Notes: a model not told the origin generated them from the letters alone. Shown: positions 36,327 through 45,631, counted from the stretch's first letter. The stretch: DNA of 64,000 nucleotides from Xenophilus aerolatus (GCA_029968055.1 JASCNX010000006.1:1-64000), one strand, 5' to 3'. Numbers and translations are program-made.

Positions 36327-38444
36327 CTACTTCGGCCTCACCGCATCCGCCGTCCCCTGCACAAACGCCTTGATCGCCTCGATGTCCTCCATCGACAACT
36401 TCCCCGTGAAGTCCGGCATCCCCCGCGCCATCGCCGGCCCCTTGAGCACGAACTTGTCCAGGTTCTCGATGAAGGCCGCGTTCATGTAGCCCAGGTTCGG
36501 GATGTTGCCGCCCCGGTCCACGCCCGGGACGCCGTGGCAGAACACGCAGTTCGCCACGTACAGACCGGTGCCCTTCTCCACCTTGGCCGGGTCGTACTTC
36601 ACGCCCTGCACCAGCTTGTCCATGCGGTACTGCACGAAGTCGGGCATCCTGGCCGTGCCACCGACGGCGAAGGTGTAGACCGTCCCCGGGCCCTGGCGCT
36701 CGGTGGCGCGCTGGGCCAGGCCGTAGACGCCGCCCCAGCCCACGGCCACCGACACGTACTGCTTGCCGTCGACCATGTAGGTGGCAGGCGCCGCGACCAC
36801 GCCGGTGCCGGTGGGCGTCTCCCACAGCTTCTCGCCGGTCTTGGCGTTGTAGGCCGCCATGCGCCCGTCGGCCGTTCCCTGGAAGACGAGGTTGCCCGCG
36901 GTGGTCAAGGTGCCGCCGTTCCAGGGCGACACGTGCTCCACGCCCCAGGCCTCCTTCTGCGCGACCGGGTCCCAGGCCACCAGCCGGCCCATGGGCTTGC
37001 TCTTGGGCGGCTCGGCGTTGACGAACTTGGCGGTGTTCCAGCCCATGTCGGAGTGCGGACGCAGCGGCGCGCTCTCGTTGAACTTCCAGTCCTTGTCGTC
37101 CATCAGGTTCAGCGGCACGTGCTGCGCGGGCAGGTAGACCAGCCCGGTCTGCGGGTTGAAGGACATGGGATGCCAGTTGTGCGCTCCGAAGGGCCCCGGA
37201 ATGGCGTCGTAGGGCTTGGCGCCGTCGCGCGCCGCCGCGATCTCGATCGGGCGGCCCTTCTTGTCGTAGCCGCTGGCCCAGTTGACCTCGACGAAATTCT
37301 TGGCCGAGATGAACTGGCCGTTGGTGCGATCGATGACGAAGAAGAAGCCGTTTTTCGGCGCATGCAGGATCACCTTGCGCGCCTTGCCGCCGACCTGGAT
37401 GTCGGCCAGGATCATCGGCTGCGTGGAGGTGTAGTCCCAGTTGTCGCCCGGCGTCTCCTGGTAGTGCCACTTGTACTTGCCGGTGTCGGGGTCGAGCGCG
37501 ACGATCGAGGCCAGGTACAGGTTGTCGCCGCCCTTGGGGCTGCGCTTGCGGTGCGCCCAGGGCGAACCGTTGCCGGTGCCGATGTACATGGTGTTGAGCT
37601 CGGGGTCGAAAGCCATGGTGTCCCACACGGTGCCCCCGCCGCCGGCCTGCCACCACTTGCCGTCGGCGTCCCAGGTCTTGGCGGCCTTTTCCATCGATGC
37701 GTCCTCGAAGGGCCGGGCCGGATCGCCGGGCACGGTGAACCAGCGCCACTTCTGCTCGCCGGTGGCCGCGTCGTAGGCCGTGATGTAGCCGCGCACGCCG
37801 TACTCGGCGCCGCCGTTGCCGATGATGACCTTGCCCTTGAACACGCGCGGCGCGCCGGTGATGGTGTAGCTGCCGCTCTGGCCCTCGATGGTGTTCTTCT
37901 CCCACACCTTCTGGCCGGTGGCGGCATCGAGCGCGATCAGGCGCCCGTCGTAGGCACCGACGTACACCTTGCCCTGCCACAGGGCCACGCCGCGGTTGAC
38001 GACGTCGCAGCAACCGCGAAAGCCCTTGGACCGGTCCACCTGCGGGTCGAAGGTCCAGATCTTCTGCCCGGTGCGCGCGTCGATCGCATGCACCACGCTC
38101 CACGAGGCGGTGACGTACATCACGCCGTCCACCACCAGCGGCGTGGCCTCCACGCCGCGCGTCGATTCGAGGTTGTACGACCAGACCAGGCCGAGCTGCT
38201 TCACGTTGCCGGTGTCGATCTGGCTCAGGCGGCTGTAGCGCGTCTCGGCATAGTCCAGCCCGACGCTGGGCCAGTCGGGCGTCTTCGCGGCGTTGCTGCG
38301 GATGAAGTTGCCGTCGACCTTCTTCGCCGCGGCAGCGGCACGCGCGGCGGCGTCGCTTTGCGCATGCGCGTCAAAGGCGCCACCGCCCGTCCCGAGGACC
38401 ATCCCCACGCCGAGCGCGAGGCCGGCGAGCCATTGAGCTTTCAT
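36327..38444 (-). CDS. PQQ-dependent quinohemoprotein alcohol dehydrogenase
   Basis: 705 residues: signal peptide (cleavage near DAHAQS), an eight-bladed propeller binding PQQ, and a C-terminal cytochrome c domain with CVFCH. The adjacent-Cys disulfide occurs in FRGCCDVVNRG. The catalytic Asp region reads PGDNWDYTSTQ; a Thr stands where lanthanide-type enzymes have a second Asp two residues on, so a calcium-type enzyme is expected. It oxidises alcohols in the periplasm and passes electrons to the respiratory chain. AGGAGA precedes the ATG. It is divergent from an AcoR-like regulator with a perfect palindrome between, which suggests that the two are functionally linked. Confidence 0.94.
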   Translation of the reverse strand: MKAQWLAGLALGVGMVLGTGGGAFDAHAQSDAAARAAAAAKKVDGNFIRSNAAKTPDWPSVGLDYAETRYSRLSQIDTGNVKQLGLVWSYNLESTRGVEATPLVVDGVMYVTASWSVVHAIDARTGQKIWTFDPQVDRSKGFRGCCDVVNRGVALWQGKVYVGAYDGRLIALDAATGQKVWEKNTIEGQSGSYTITGAPRVFKGKVIIGNGGAEYGVRGYITAYDAATGEQKWRWFTVPGDPARPFEDASMEKAAKTWDADGKWWQAGGGGTVWDTMAFDPELNTMYIGTGNGSPWAHRKRSPKGGDNLYLASIVALDPDTGKYKWHYQETPGDNWDYTSTQPMILADIQVGGKARKVILHAPKNGFFFVIDRTNGQFISAKNFVEVNWASGYDKKGRPIEIAAARDGAKPYDAIPGPFGAHNWHPMSFNPQTGLVYLPAQHVPLNLMDDKDWKFNESAPLRPHSDMGWNTAKFVNAEPPKSKPMGRLVAWDPVAQKEAWGVEHVSPWNGGTLTTAGNLVFQGTADGRMAAYNAKTGEKLWETPTGTGVVAAPATYMVDGKQYVSVAVGWGGVYGLAQRATERQGPGTVYTFAVGGTARMPDFVQYRMDKLVQGVKYDPAKVEKGTGLYVANCVFCHGVPGVDRGGNIPNLGYMNAAFIENLDKFVLKGPAMARGMPDFTGKLSMEDIEAIKAFVQGTADAVRPK

Positions 38445-38526
38445 CGCGATGTCTCCTGTCGTTGTGGGCCGAAGGATCGGCCGTCGGCCGACAGCGTTCA
38501 CCCTCGGGATTTCCCCAGTGGGGGCC

Positions 38527-38543
38527 TGTTCCATTGCGGAACA
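38527..38543. promoter_or_regulatory. candidate operator between PQQ dehydrogenase and AcoR-like gene
   Basis: TGTTCC-ATTGC-GGAACA is a perfect palindrome with 6-base arms. TGT...ACA inverted repeats are typical upstream sites for Fis-helix regulators of the AcoR/XylR type. It lies 83 bases from the dehydrogenase ATG and 38 from the regulator ATG. Confidence 0.6.
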
Positions 38544-38581
38544 CATTCGGCGCAGCCGCCCCGGCGGCCGGAGCCCCTTCG

Positions 38582-39805
38582 ATGACCCATGCCCTGCGCA
38601 GCGGTGCCGATGCGCCGCGCCAACTGTTCAGCACCACGCCGGCCCAGCGGGTGGCCATGGCGCGCCAGCAGTTCTTCGAGGAAGGCCGGCGCCCTTCCGG
38701 CCTCGTGGGCGAAGCGGTGATCCAGTCGTGGATGCGCTGCCGCCGCACGCATGCCGACACGCGCCAGCCCGTGGCCTTCGACCCCGTCACGCCGAGCCGC
38801 CTGCATTCGGCGCTGGGCCGCAACCGCGAGCTGCTGGCCGCGGCCCAGGCCGACCTGCAGACGATGGAGGCGGCGCTGGCCGGGACCGACTGCCGCGTGC
38901 TGCTGACCGACTGCGACGGCGTGATGCTGCACGTGACGCACCACCCCATGGCGCCGCGGCAGCCGGTGCTGCACCACACGGCCCGCGTGGGCGTGAACAT
39001 CGCCGAACACCGGGTGGGCACCACCGCGCCGGGCATCGTGGCCAGCACCGGACAGGCCTGCACCGTGAGCGGTGCGGAGCACTACTTCGACCTGCTGCGC
39101 GAGGTGCATTGCGCCGCCGCGCCGATCCGCGACGTGCACGGACGCCTGGCCGGCGTGCTGGACCTGTCGGTGGAAGGCCAGCGCTTCGGCTTCGACGCGG
39201 GCTCGATGGTGGGCCTGTATGCCACCACGATCGAGAACCGGCTGCTGCAGGCCCAGTCGGGCGTGCACCTCGTGCTGCGCTTCCAGGCCAGCCCGGCGCT
39301 GCTGGGCACGCCGCTGGAGGCGCTGGCCGGCATCGCGGCCGACGGCACGGTGGCCTGGCTCAACGATGCCGGTGCGCGCCTGCTCGGCCGCCTGCCTGCC
39401 GAGGCCGGCGAACGCCGGGTGGACGCGCTGCTCGGCCACGACCTGCGCAGCCTGCTGCGCCTGGGCCGCCGCGAGGCTGCTCAACCGATGCGGCTCGCCA
39501 GCGGATTGGGGGTGTGGATGCAGGCGCGGCTGCATGCGGCCGACGGCATCGACTTCCGGCATGCGGTGGCCGGGTCGGGGACTTCGATGGCCTGCGCGCC
39601 CGCCATGGACGACGTCGTCACCCAGGCGCAGGCCGACGATGGCCCCATGGCCACGCCCGGAAGCGCCGAGACGCTGCGCGAACACAGCCGAAAGCTGGTC
39701 ACCGACACGCTCGATGCGCACGGCGGCAATGTGTCGCGCGCGGCACGGCAGCTCGGTATTTCTCGGGGGACGCTGTATCGGCGCCTGCGCGGCGCGGACG
39801 GCTGA
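38582..39805 (+). CDS. AcoR-like GAF/Fis-helix regulator lacking the sigma-54 AAA+ domain
   Basis: 407 residues. The N-terminal AcoR-type region (IQSWMRCRR near residue 48) leads to a GAF sensor domain containing VGVNIAEHRVGTTAPGIV. The middle region after the GAF is PAS-like. The C terminus is a Fis-type helix-turn-helix (TLDAHGGNVSRAARQLGISR, about 375-394). No GAFTGA motif, Walker A or other AAA+ sequence is present, and the protein is about 200 residues shorter than AcoR. It cannot activate sigma-54 polymerase by the usual route. GGAG is weakly placed upstream. It is flanked by a PQQ dehydrogenase and acoAB. Confidence 0.85.
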   Translation: MTHALRSGADAPRQLFSTTPAQRVAMARQQFFEEGRRPSGLVGEAVIQSWMRCRRTHADTRQPVAFDPVTPSRLHSALGRNRELLAAAQADLQTMEAALAGTDCRVLLTDCDGVMLHVTHHPMAPRQPVLHHTARVGVNIAEHRVGTTAPGIVASTGQACTVSGAEHYFDLLREVHCAAAPIRDVHGRLAGVLDLSVEGQRFGFDAGSMVGLYATTIENRLLQAQSGVHLVLRFQASPALLGTPLEALAGIAADGTVAWLNDAGARLLGRLPAEAGERRVDALLGHDLRSLLRLGRREAAQPMRLASGLGVWMQARLHAADGIDFRHAVAGSGTSMACAPAMDDVVTQAQADDGPMATPGSAETLREHSRKLVTDTLDAHGGNVSRAARQLGISRGTLYRRLRGADG

Positions 39806-39918
39806 GCGCCTGCGTCGTCGCCCACGCGACGCATCCCTGGGTTAGCCCCCTCGCCCCGATTAGTCACGTTCGTTACGATTTTGGCTGCATCACACGCTGC
39901 ATGTGTGCTGGAGACAAG

Positions 39919-40938
39919 ATGCATTCCTCGCTGTCCGGGCCCAAGGCCCTGGATCTCTATCGCACGATGGTGCGCATCCGCGCCTTCGAGAACGCCGCCG
40001 AGGCGGCCAGCCAGGGCGGCGTGAGCGCCTATGGGCAGCAGGCGGGCGGTACCGCCAAGGTGCGGGGGCCGCTGCACCTGTCGACGGGGCAGGAGGCCGT
40101 GCCGGCCGGCGTGTGCGCGCACCTGCATGCTCAGGATTACCTCACGTCGACCCACCGCGGCCACGGCCACACGCTGGCCAAGGGCGCCGACCTCGGCCGC
40201 ATGATGGCCGAGCTGTTCGGCAAGTCCACGGGCTTCAACGGCGGCAAAGGCGGCTCGATGCACATCGCCGATTTCTCCGTCGGCATGCTGGGCGCCAATG
40301 GCGTCGTGGCGGCGGGCCTGCCGATCGCCGTGGGCGCGGCGCATGCCCAGAAGCTGCAGGGCCAGCCCGCGATCACGGCCTGCTTCTTCGGCGACGGCGC
40401 CATCAACCGCGGGCCCTTCCTCGAATCGCTGAACTGGGCGCGCGTGTACGCGCTGCCGGTGTTCTTTGTGTGCGAGGACAACCGCTGGAGCGCCACCACT
40501 GCCAGCGGGCCGATGACCGCGGGCGACGGCGCGTCTGCGCGCGCCGGGGCGCTCGACATCCCCGCCACGCAGGTCGACGGCAACGACGTCTTCGCCGTGC
40601 ACGACGCCGCCCGGCGCCTGGTGGCCGAGGTGCGCGCCGGCGAGGGCCCGCGCCTGCTGCATGCGCTGACCTACCGGGTGAAGGGCCATGTCTCGGTCGA
40701 CCCCGCGGCCTACCGCGACCCGGCCGAGCTGCAGGCCGCGCTGCAGACCGACCCGATCGCACGCGCACGCAACCGACTGCTCGCAGGCGGCATCGACGCC
40801 GCGGCGCTGGCCGCGGTCGAGAACGAGGCGCACGCGGAAGTCGACGCCGCGCTGGCCGCTGCGGATGCAGCGCCCTGGCCCGAGGCGGGAGCCGCCTTCA
40901 CCGACGTGCAGACCCTCGGCGAGGGGCAATGGACATGA
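39919..40938 (+). CDS. acoA: TPP-dependent dehydrogenase E1 alpha (acetoin dehydrogenase type)
   Basis: 339 residues. The TPP motif starts GDGAINRGPFLESLNWA and ends near CEDN, the expected ~30-residue GDG...N spacing. Family segments LYRTMVRIRAFE, GKSTGFNGGKGGSMHIAD and LLHALTYRVKGH are present. GGAG is 6 bases before ATG 39919; an ATG 18 bases upstream is less well placed. It pairs with the next gene as a heterotetrameric E1. No E2 or E3 gene follows, so the complex either borrows those subunits or works as a free decarboxylating/cleaving enzyme. Confidence 0.87.
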   Translation: MHSSLSGPKALDLYRTMVRIRAFENAAEAASQGGVSAYGQQAGGTAKVRGPLHLSTGQEAVPAGVCAHLHAQDYLTSTHRGHGHTLAKGADLGRMMAELFGKSTGFNGGKGGSMHIADFSVGMLGANGVVAAGLPIAVGAAHAQKLQGQPAITACFFGDGAINRGPFLESLNWARVYALPVFFVCEDNRWSATTASGPMTAGDGASARAGALDIPATQVDGNDVFAVHDAARRLVAEVRAGEGPRLLHALTYRVKGHVSVDPAAYRDPAELQAALQTDPIARARNRLLAGGIDAAALAAVENEAHAEVDAALAAADAAPWPEAGAAFTDVQTLGEGQWT

Positions 40939-41891
40939 TCGAGACCACCTACGCCGACGCCGCCGTGCGCGCCGTCACGCACGAGATGCAGGCCGACCCG
41001 CGCGTGGTGGTGCTCGGCGAGGACGTCGGCCGCGGCGGCATCTTCGGCCAGTACAAGGGCCTGCAGCCGCGCTTCGGCGCCGACCGCATCATCGACACGC
41101 CGATCAGCGAGGCGGCCATCATGGGCGCCGGGGTGGGCATGGCGCTGGCGGGCCTGAAGCCGGTGATCGAGATGCGCGTGGTCGACTTCGCGCTGTGCGG
41201 CATGGACGAGCTGGTCAACCAGGCGGCGAAGAACCGCTTCATGTTCGGCGGCCAGGGCCGCGTGCCGCTGGTGGCCCGCATGCCCGGTGGCATCTGGGAC
41301 GCGTCGGCCGCGCAGCACTCGCAGTCGCTCGAGGCCTGGTTCGCGCACCTGCCGGGCGTGGTGGTGGTGTGCCCGTCGACGCCGCAGGACAACTTCAGCC
41401 TGCTGCGCGCGGCCATCGCCTGCGAGGACCCGGTGGTCTACATCGAGCACAAGTCGCTGTGGGGCACGCGCGCGCCGGTGGACGAATCGCTCGCCGTGCC
41501 GCTGGGCCGCGCGGCGCGGCTGCGCAGCGGCGATGCGCTCACGATGGTGAGCTGGAGCCGGCAGGTGCAGGTGTGCGCCGAGGCCTGCGAGGCGCTGGCG
41601 CAGGAAGGCATCGCGGTCGACCTGATCGACCTGCGCACGCTGTGGCCGTGGGACCGCGCGGCGGTGCTCGACAGCTGCGGTCGCACCGGCCGGCTGCTGG
41701 TGGTGCACGAGGCGGTGCAGGCGGCGGGCTTCGGCGCCGAGGTGGCAGCCGCCGCCGCCGAGGCCACGGGCTGCCGCATCGCGCGGCTCGGTGCGCCGCG
41801 CATCCCGGTGGGCTACGCGCCGGTGCTGGAAGCGCAGTCGCGCATCACGGCCGGGGCGATCGCCGAAGCGGCGCGGCGCCTGGCGGGCTGA
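40935..41891 (+). CDS. acoB: TPP-dependent dehydrogenase E1 beta (acetoin dehydrogenase type)
   Basis: 318 residues from ATG 40935, which overlaps the acoA TGA in an ATGA junction and has GAGGGG 9 bases upstream; ATG 40929 is possible but closer to that site. Motifs: VVVLGEDVGRGGIFGQYKGL, TPISEAAIMGAGVGMALAGLKP and the C-terminal transketolase domain with DLIDLRTLWPWD. The beta subunit supplies the second half of the TPP site. Likely substrates are acetoin or a branched 2-oxoacid. Confidence 0.87.
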   Translation: MIETTYADAAVRAVTHEMQADPRVVVLGEDVGRGGIFGQYKGLQPRFGADRIIDTPISEAAIMGAGVGMALAGLKPVIEMRVVDFALCGMDELVNQAAKNRFMFGGQGRVPLVARMPGGIWDASAAQHSQSLEAWFAHLPGVVVVCPSTPQDNFSLLRAAIACEDPVVYIEHKSLWGTRAPVDESLAVPLGRAARLRSGDALTMVSWSRQVQVCAEACEALAQEGIAVDLIDLRTLWPWDRAAVLDSCGRTGRLLVVHEAVQAAGFGAEVAAAAAEATGCRIARLGAPRIPVGYAPVLEAQSRITAGAIAEAARRLAG

Positions 41892-41916
41892 GCACCGCAC
41901 GCCGCCACCAAGACGC

Positions 41917-42351
41917 ATGGACCCGCTCTTCTTCAAGCTCGTGCGCGTGGTCAACCTCACGGCCCGGCCGTTCCAGGAATCGGTCGGCCGGCAGCACCAG
42001 CTCACGCTCAACGAGTGGCGCGTCCTATCGCTGCTCGGCGCCGAACCGGGCCTCACCGCCACCCAGGTGGCCGAGCTGACGGGCATGGACAAGATGAGCG
42101 CCAGCCGCGCGATCGCGGGCCTGTCGCGCCGGCGGCGCCTGCAGCGGCGCGAGGATCCGGCCGACCAGCGCCGCAGCCGGCTGTACCTCACGAGCGCCGG
42201 CAAGACGCTGTGCAGCACGGTCGGTGAACTGGCGAAGGCGCGCGAGGCGGCGCTCTTCGCCAGGGTCAAGCCGGCCGACCTCGGCCGGCTCGACGGCATC
42301 CTCGACAGCCTGCTGGCCAGCGTGGCGGCCGACGGGCAGGCCGGGGCCTGA
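41917..42351 (+). CDS. MarR-family regulator downstream of acoAB
   Basis: 144 residues. The winged helix spans about 30-100, with TLNEWRVLSLLGAEPGLTAT and ELTGMDKMSASRAIAGLSRR followed by DQRRSRLYLTSAGK in the wing. The ATG lies 25 bases after acoB, same strand, so it may be part of that operon. The ribosome binding site is weak. It is tail-to-tail with the aldo/keto reductase gene. Confidence 0.83.
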   Translation: MDPLFFKLVRVVNLTARPFQESVGRQHQLTLNEWRVLSLLGAEPGLTATQVAELTGMDKMSASRAIAGLSRRRRLQRREDPADQRRSRLYLTSAGKTLCSTVGELAKAREAALFARVKPADLGRLDGILDSLLASVAADGQAGA

Positions 42352-42357
42352 GCGCGC

Positions 42358-43413
42358 TCAGCGGGCCGGCGCGCCGGCGGCGATCTGCGCACGCCGCGCA
42401 TCGCCCTGGCGCGACAGCATCCAGCCGGGGTACTCGGGCGGCAGCGCGCTCACGGCATCGAGCGCCTTGAGCTCGTCCGGACTCAGTCGCACCTGCGTGG
42501 CGGCGATGTTGTCGTCGAGCTGGTCGACACGCTTGGCGCCCACGATCACCGAGGTGACCACCGGCTGGTGCAGCAGCCAGGCCAGTGCGACCTGCGCCAC
42601 CGACACGCCCTTGCCCTCGGCGATGCCGCGCATGACGTCGACACAGTCCCAGGCGCGCTCCTTGTTCACGGGCGGGAAGTCGAAGGCGGTGCGGCGGCTG
42701 CCGGCCTCGGCCTGCTGCGCGCGGCCGTACTTGCCGCTGAGCAGGCCCCCGGCCAGCGGGCTCCACACCATCAGGCCCACACCTTCGCTCTGCATCATCG
42801 GCACCAGCTCGCGCTCGAGGTCGCGGCCGGCGATCGTGTAGTAGGCCTGCAGCGACTGGAAGCGCGCGAGGCCCAACCGCTGCGAGGTGCCCAGCGCCTT
42901 GGCGATCTGCCACGCCGCCCAGTTGGACACGCCGACGTAGCGCACGTGGCCGTGCCGCACCAATGTGTCGAGCGCCTCCAGCGTCTCCTCGATCGGCGTG
43001 GCCGGGTCGAAGCCGTGCACCTGGTAGAGGTCGATGTGGTCGAGTTGCAGGCGCTTCAGGCTGGCCTTGCACGCTTCGAGGATGTGATAGCGCGAGAGGC
43101 CGCGCGAGTTGGGTCCCTTGGCGCCCGTCTCGCCCAGCACCTTGGTGGCGACGACGACGTTCTCGCGCGACACCTTCAGGTTCTTCAGCGCCTGGCCGGT
43201 GATGACTTCGGAGTTGCCGTCGGCATACACGTTGGCCGTGTCGATGAAGTTGATGCCGGCGTCCAGCGCGCGGCCGACCAGGCCATCGGCCTCGGCCTGG
43301 TCGAGCCGGCCGATCTGGCCCCAGATGCCGGCGTCGCCGCCGCCGAAGGTCATGGTGCCGAGGCACAGCTCGGACACGAAGAGGCCGGTGCGGCCCAGGG
43401 GGATGTAGCGCAT
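42358..43413 (-). CDS. aldo/keto reductase
   Basis: 351 residues, TIM-barrel NADPH reductase. The opening segment MRYIPLGRTGLFVSELCLGTM is typical; the catalytic tetrad is represented by Asp in DTANVYADG, Tyr there, Lys in VVVATKVLG and His in YQVHGFD. The cofactor site is near TSVIVGAKRVDQLDDNI. AGGAGC precedes the ATG. The divergent gene beside it is the remnant of a LysR regulator, which may once have controlled it. Confidence 0.92.
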   Translation of the reverse strand: MRYIPLGRTGLFVSELCLGTMTFGGGDAGIWGQIGRLDQAEADGLVGRALDAGINFIDTANVYADGNSEVITGQALKNLKVSRENVVVATKVLGETGAKGPNSRGLSRYHILEACKASLKRLQLDHIDLYQVHGFDPATPIEETLEALDTLVRHGHVRYVGVSNWAAWQIAKALGTSQRLGLARFQSLQAYYTIAGRDLERELVPMMQSEGVGLMVWSPLAGGLLSGKYGRAQQAEAGSRRTAFDFPPVNKERAWDCVDVMRGIAEGKGVSVAQVALAWLLHQPVVTSVIVGAKRVDQLDDNIAATQVRLSPDELKALDAVSALPPEYPGWMLSRQGDARRAQIAAGAPAR

Positions 43414-43457
43414 GCGTTGAAGCTCCTTGCAGTCGCCGACAACAACGACGACGACCC

Positions 43458-43910
43458 ATGCAGCGTGCATCAGCCGCGCATTCCGTGTCGCGCGCGCGGG
43501 TATCGCTGCAGCTGGAGTTGGCTCCAGCTGAGCTCGCACACCTGGACGGACTGCTGCGCCGCTCCACGCCCACCGGCCGTGTGCGCGGCTGGACCTTGCG
43601 CCATGCGACGCAGGGCGAGGTGACGGCGGAAGGCCCGCGCCCGCGCGCCATCTTCAACGACCCCGAAGCGATCGCCGAAGCGGCGCGCCTCGGGCTCGGC
43701 GTGGCGCTGCTGCCGGTGCCCTTCGTCGCCGCATCCCTGGCGCGCGGAGCGCTGGTGCGCCTGTTGCCGGGCCGGCACCAGGAGGTCGGAAGCGTGTACC
43801 TCTACCACCCAAGCCGCACGCTGCTGCCCGCGAAAACGCGCGTGTTCGTCGACTTCGTGCTGGCGCGCTTCGAGGCCGACGGCTTCGCGCGGCGCATGCG
43901 GGCGGACTGA
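43458..43910 (+). pseudogene. LysR regulator remnant: effector domain without the DNA-binding part
   Basis: 150 codons. From about residue 40 to the end the product matches the C-terminal half of a LysR effector domain: GWTLRHATQGEVTAEGPRPR, then IFNDPEAIAEAARLGLGVALLP, then LVRLLPGRHQEVGSVYLYHPSRTLLPAKTRVFVDF. The N-terminal winged helix and first half of the sensor domain are absent, and the first ~40 residues look unrelated. It is most likely a decayed regulator of the adjacent aldo/keto reductase. Confidence 0.8.
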
Positions 43911-43925
43911 CGAAGCGCGCGCCGT

Positions 43926-44348
43926 CTATTGCTCGGCGATCACGTCGACGAACACCAGGGGCACGCTGCCCGTGTTGGCGAGTCCGTGGGACTCGCCCTT
44001 GCGCACGATGGTCACGTCGCCGGGCTTCACGGGCACGTCCTTGCCGTCCTTGTCCTTGAAGGTGCCCGTGCCGGAGACGATGACGTAGGTGTCTTCGTTC
44101 GTGATGTGCTTGTGGTAGCCGATGGAGTCGCCCGGCTGCAGCGTGAGCCAGCTGATCTCCTTGATGGCCTGGTCCTTCGTCGCCTTGTCGCGCGTGAAGG
44201 CATAGTCGCCGACGAGCGTGCCCTTGCCGCCGCCGGCCTCCTTCTTGTCGGCCTTGATGAGGCTCTCCTTGGGGTAGACCTCGGCACGCGCGGTGGCGAC
44301 GAGGGCGACGGCCAGGCCGAGGGCGGCGAGCACGGTGGTGGGCTTCAT
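43926..44348 (-). CDS. secreted cupin-domain protein
   Basis: 140 residues, with a signal peptide (KPTTVLAALGLAVALVATARA) and one cupin barrel. The metal motif GDSIGYHKHITNEDTYVIVSG fits G(x5)HxH(x3-4)E(x6)G, and a second His occurs in KGESHGLANTG. GGAGA lies 9 bases before the ATG. Such small periplasmic cupins have varied or unknown roles. It is divergent from a Bug receptor gene with 212 bases between. Confidence 0.87.
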   Translation of the reverse strand: MKPTTVLAALGLAVALVATARAEVYPKESLIKADKKEAGGGKGTLVGDYAFTRDKATKDQAIKEISWLTLQPGDSIGYHKHITNEDTYVIVSGTGTFKDKDGKDVPVKPGDVTIVRKGESHGLANTGSVPLVFVDVIAEQ

Positions 44349-44560
44349 GGCAGGTCTCCGGATGTTGTGTGTGGCACGCATGCTAGGCCCTGGCGCGACC
44401 CCACCCGCCCCGGGGTTTCCACCCGCGGCGGATCGGCATCGGGCCGCTACAAACGACGCCATGCCGGTGTGCCTGCGCGTCGTCGACCCGCTTACCGGTG
44501 CCGGGCACCGCGGCGCGAGGCGCCCGCGTCCCCGTCCGTGAATCCCGAGGAGACCTCCTG

Positions 44561-45568
44561 ATGACTTTCAAGCCGAACCGGCGCGCAACGCTTGCCGCAT
44601 CTGCGGCGGCAGCCCTCTTGCTGATCGCCAGCCCGGCGAGCGCCGACGCCTGGCCGAGCAAGACGGTGAAGATCGTCGTGCCCTTCGCGCCCGGCGGCAC
44701 CACCGACATCCTGGCACGTGCGGTGGCGCCCGAGCTGTCGAAGGCCTTCGGCCAGCAGTTCATCGTCGACAACCGCGCCGGCGCAGGCGGCAACATCGGT
44801 GCCGAGCTCGTGGCCAAGGCGCCCAACGACGGCTACACGCTGCTCATGGGCACGGTGGGCACGCACGGCATCAACCGCGCGCTGTACAAGTCGCTGCCTT
44901 TCGACCCGATCAAGGACTTCGTACCCATCACGCTGGTGGCGGCGGTGCCGAACGTGATGGAGATGAACGCCGAGAAGGCGAAGCAGCTGGGCATCGCCAA
45001 CGTGCAGGACTTCGTCAAGTACCTCAAGGCCAACCCAAACAAGCTGAACATGGCGTCCAGCGGCAGCGGCACCTCGATCCACCTCGCGGGCGAGTTGTTC
45101 AAGAGCATGACCGGCACGCAGATGACGCACGTGCCCTACAAGGGCTCCGGCCCGGCCCTCCTGGACATGGTGGCGGGCAACGCCGACGTGATGTTCGACA
45201 ACCTGCCCTCCTCCATGCAGCAGATCAAGGGTGGCAAGCTGGTGGCGCTGGCGGTGACCAGCTCGCAGCGCTCGGCCGCGCTGCCCGACATCCCGACGGT
45301 CGAGGAGGCCGGTGGCCCCGCACTCAAGGGCTACGAGGCGAGTTCGTGGTTCGGCCTGCTGGCGCCGGCCGGCACCTCGCCCGAGATCGTGAACAAGATC
45401 CAGCAGGCCGTGGCCAAGTCGCTGGGCACGGCGGAGGTGAAGGAGAAGATGCAGGCACAGGGCGCCATCCCCAGCGGCAACACGCCGGCACAGTTCACCA
45501 AGCTCATCGCCGACGAGCACGTGAAGTGGGCCAAGGTGGTGAAGGACTCGGGCGCGACGGTCGACTGA
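44561..45568 (+). CDS. Bug-family tripartite tricarboxylate receptor, copy 3
   Basis: 335 residues, signal peptide with cleavage near ASADA, then [23 protein letters not shown]. Ligand-cleft segments: [27 protein letters not shown] and [24 protein letters not shown] is 11 bases before the ATG. A perfect terminator hairpin follows (45583-45614), so it is monocistronic. An ORF of 26 codons begins at 44461 just after a TACAAA word, and may be a leader peptide, but support is thin. Confidence 0.94.
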   Translation: MTFKPNRRATLAASAAAALLLIASPASADAWPSKTVKIVVPFAPGGTTDILARAVAPELSKAFGQQFIVDNRAGAGGNIGAELVAKAPNDGYTLLMGTVGTHGINRALYKSLPFDPIKDFVPITLVAAVPNVMEMNAEKAKQLGIANVQDFVKYLKANPNKLNMASSGSGTSIHLAGELFKSMTGTQMTHVPYKGSGPALLDMVAGNADVMFDNLPSSMQQIKGGKLVALAVTSSQRSAALPDIPTVEEAGGPALKGYEASSWFGLLAPAGTSPEIVNKIQQAVAKSLGTAEVKEKMQAQGAIPSGNTPAQFTKLIADEHVKWAKVVKDSGATVD

Positions 45569-45582
45569 GTCGCCCCAAACGA

Positions 45583-45614
45583 CAAAGGCCGCGCTCTGAT
45601 AGGCGCGGCCTTTG
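45583..45614 (+). terminator. hairpin terminator after Bug receptor 3
   Basis: A perfect 12-base stem CAAAGGCCGCGC / GCGCGGCCTTTG around an 8-base loop, followed by TTCTTT. It may also act on the opposite strand, where the operon with DUF1840 ends 140 bases away. Confidence 0.85.
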
Positions 45615-45631
45615 TTCTTTCTTCCGATGGT

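Noticed and set aside
39880-39905. Sigma-54 promoter before acoA (GG...GC words)
   Set aside because: The spacing between the GG and GC elements is 11 or 14 bases instead of the required 10, and the nearby regulator lacks the AAA+ domain.
44461-44541. 26-codon leader peptide before Bug receptor 3
   Set aside because: Only a TACAAA word 8 bases upstream supports it; composition is Arg/Pro-rich and there is no codon run suggesting attenuation.
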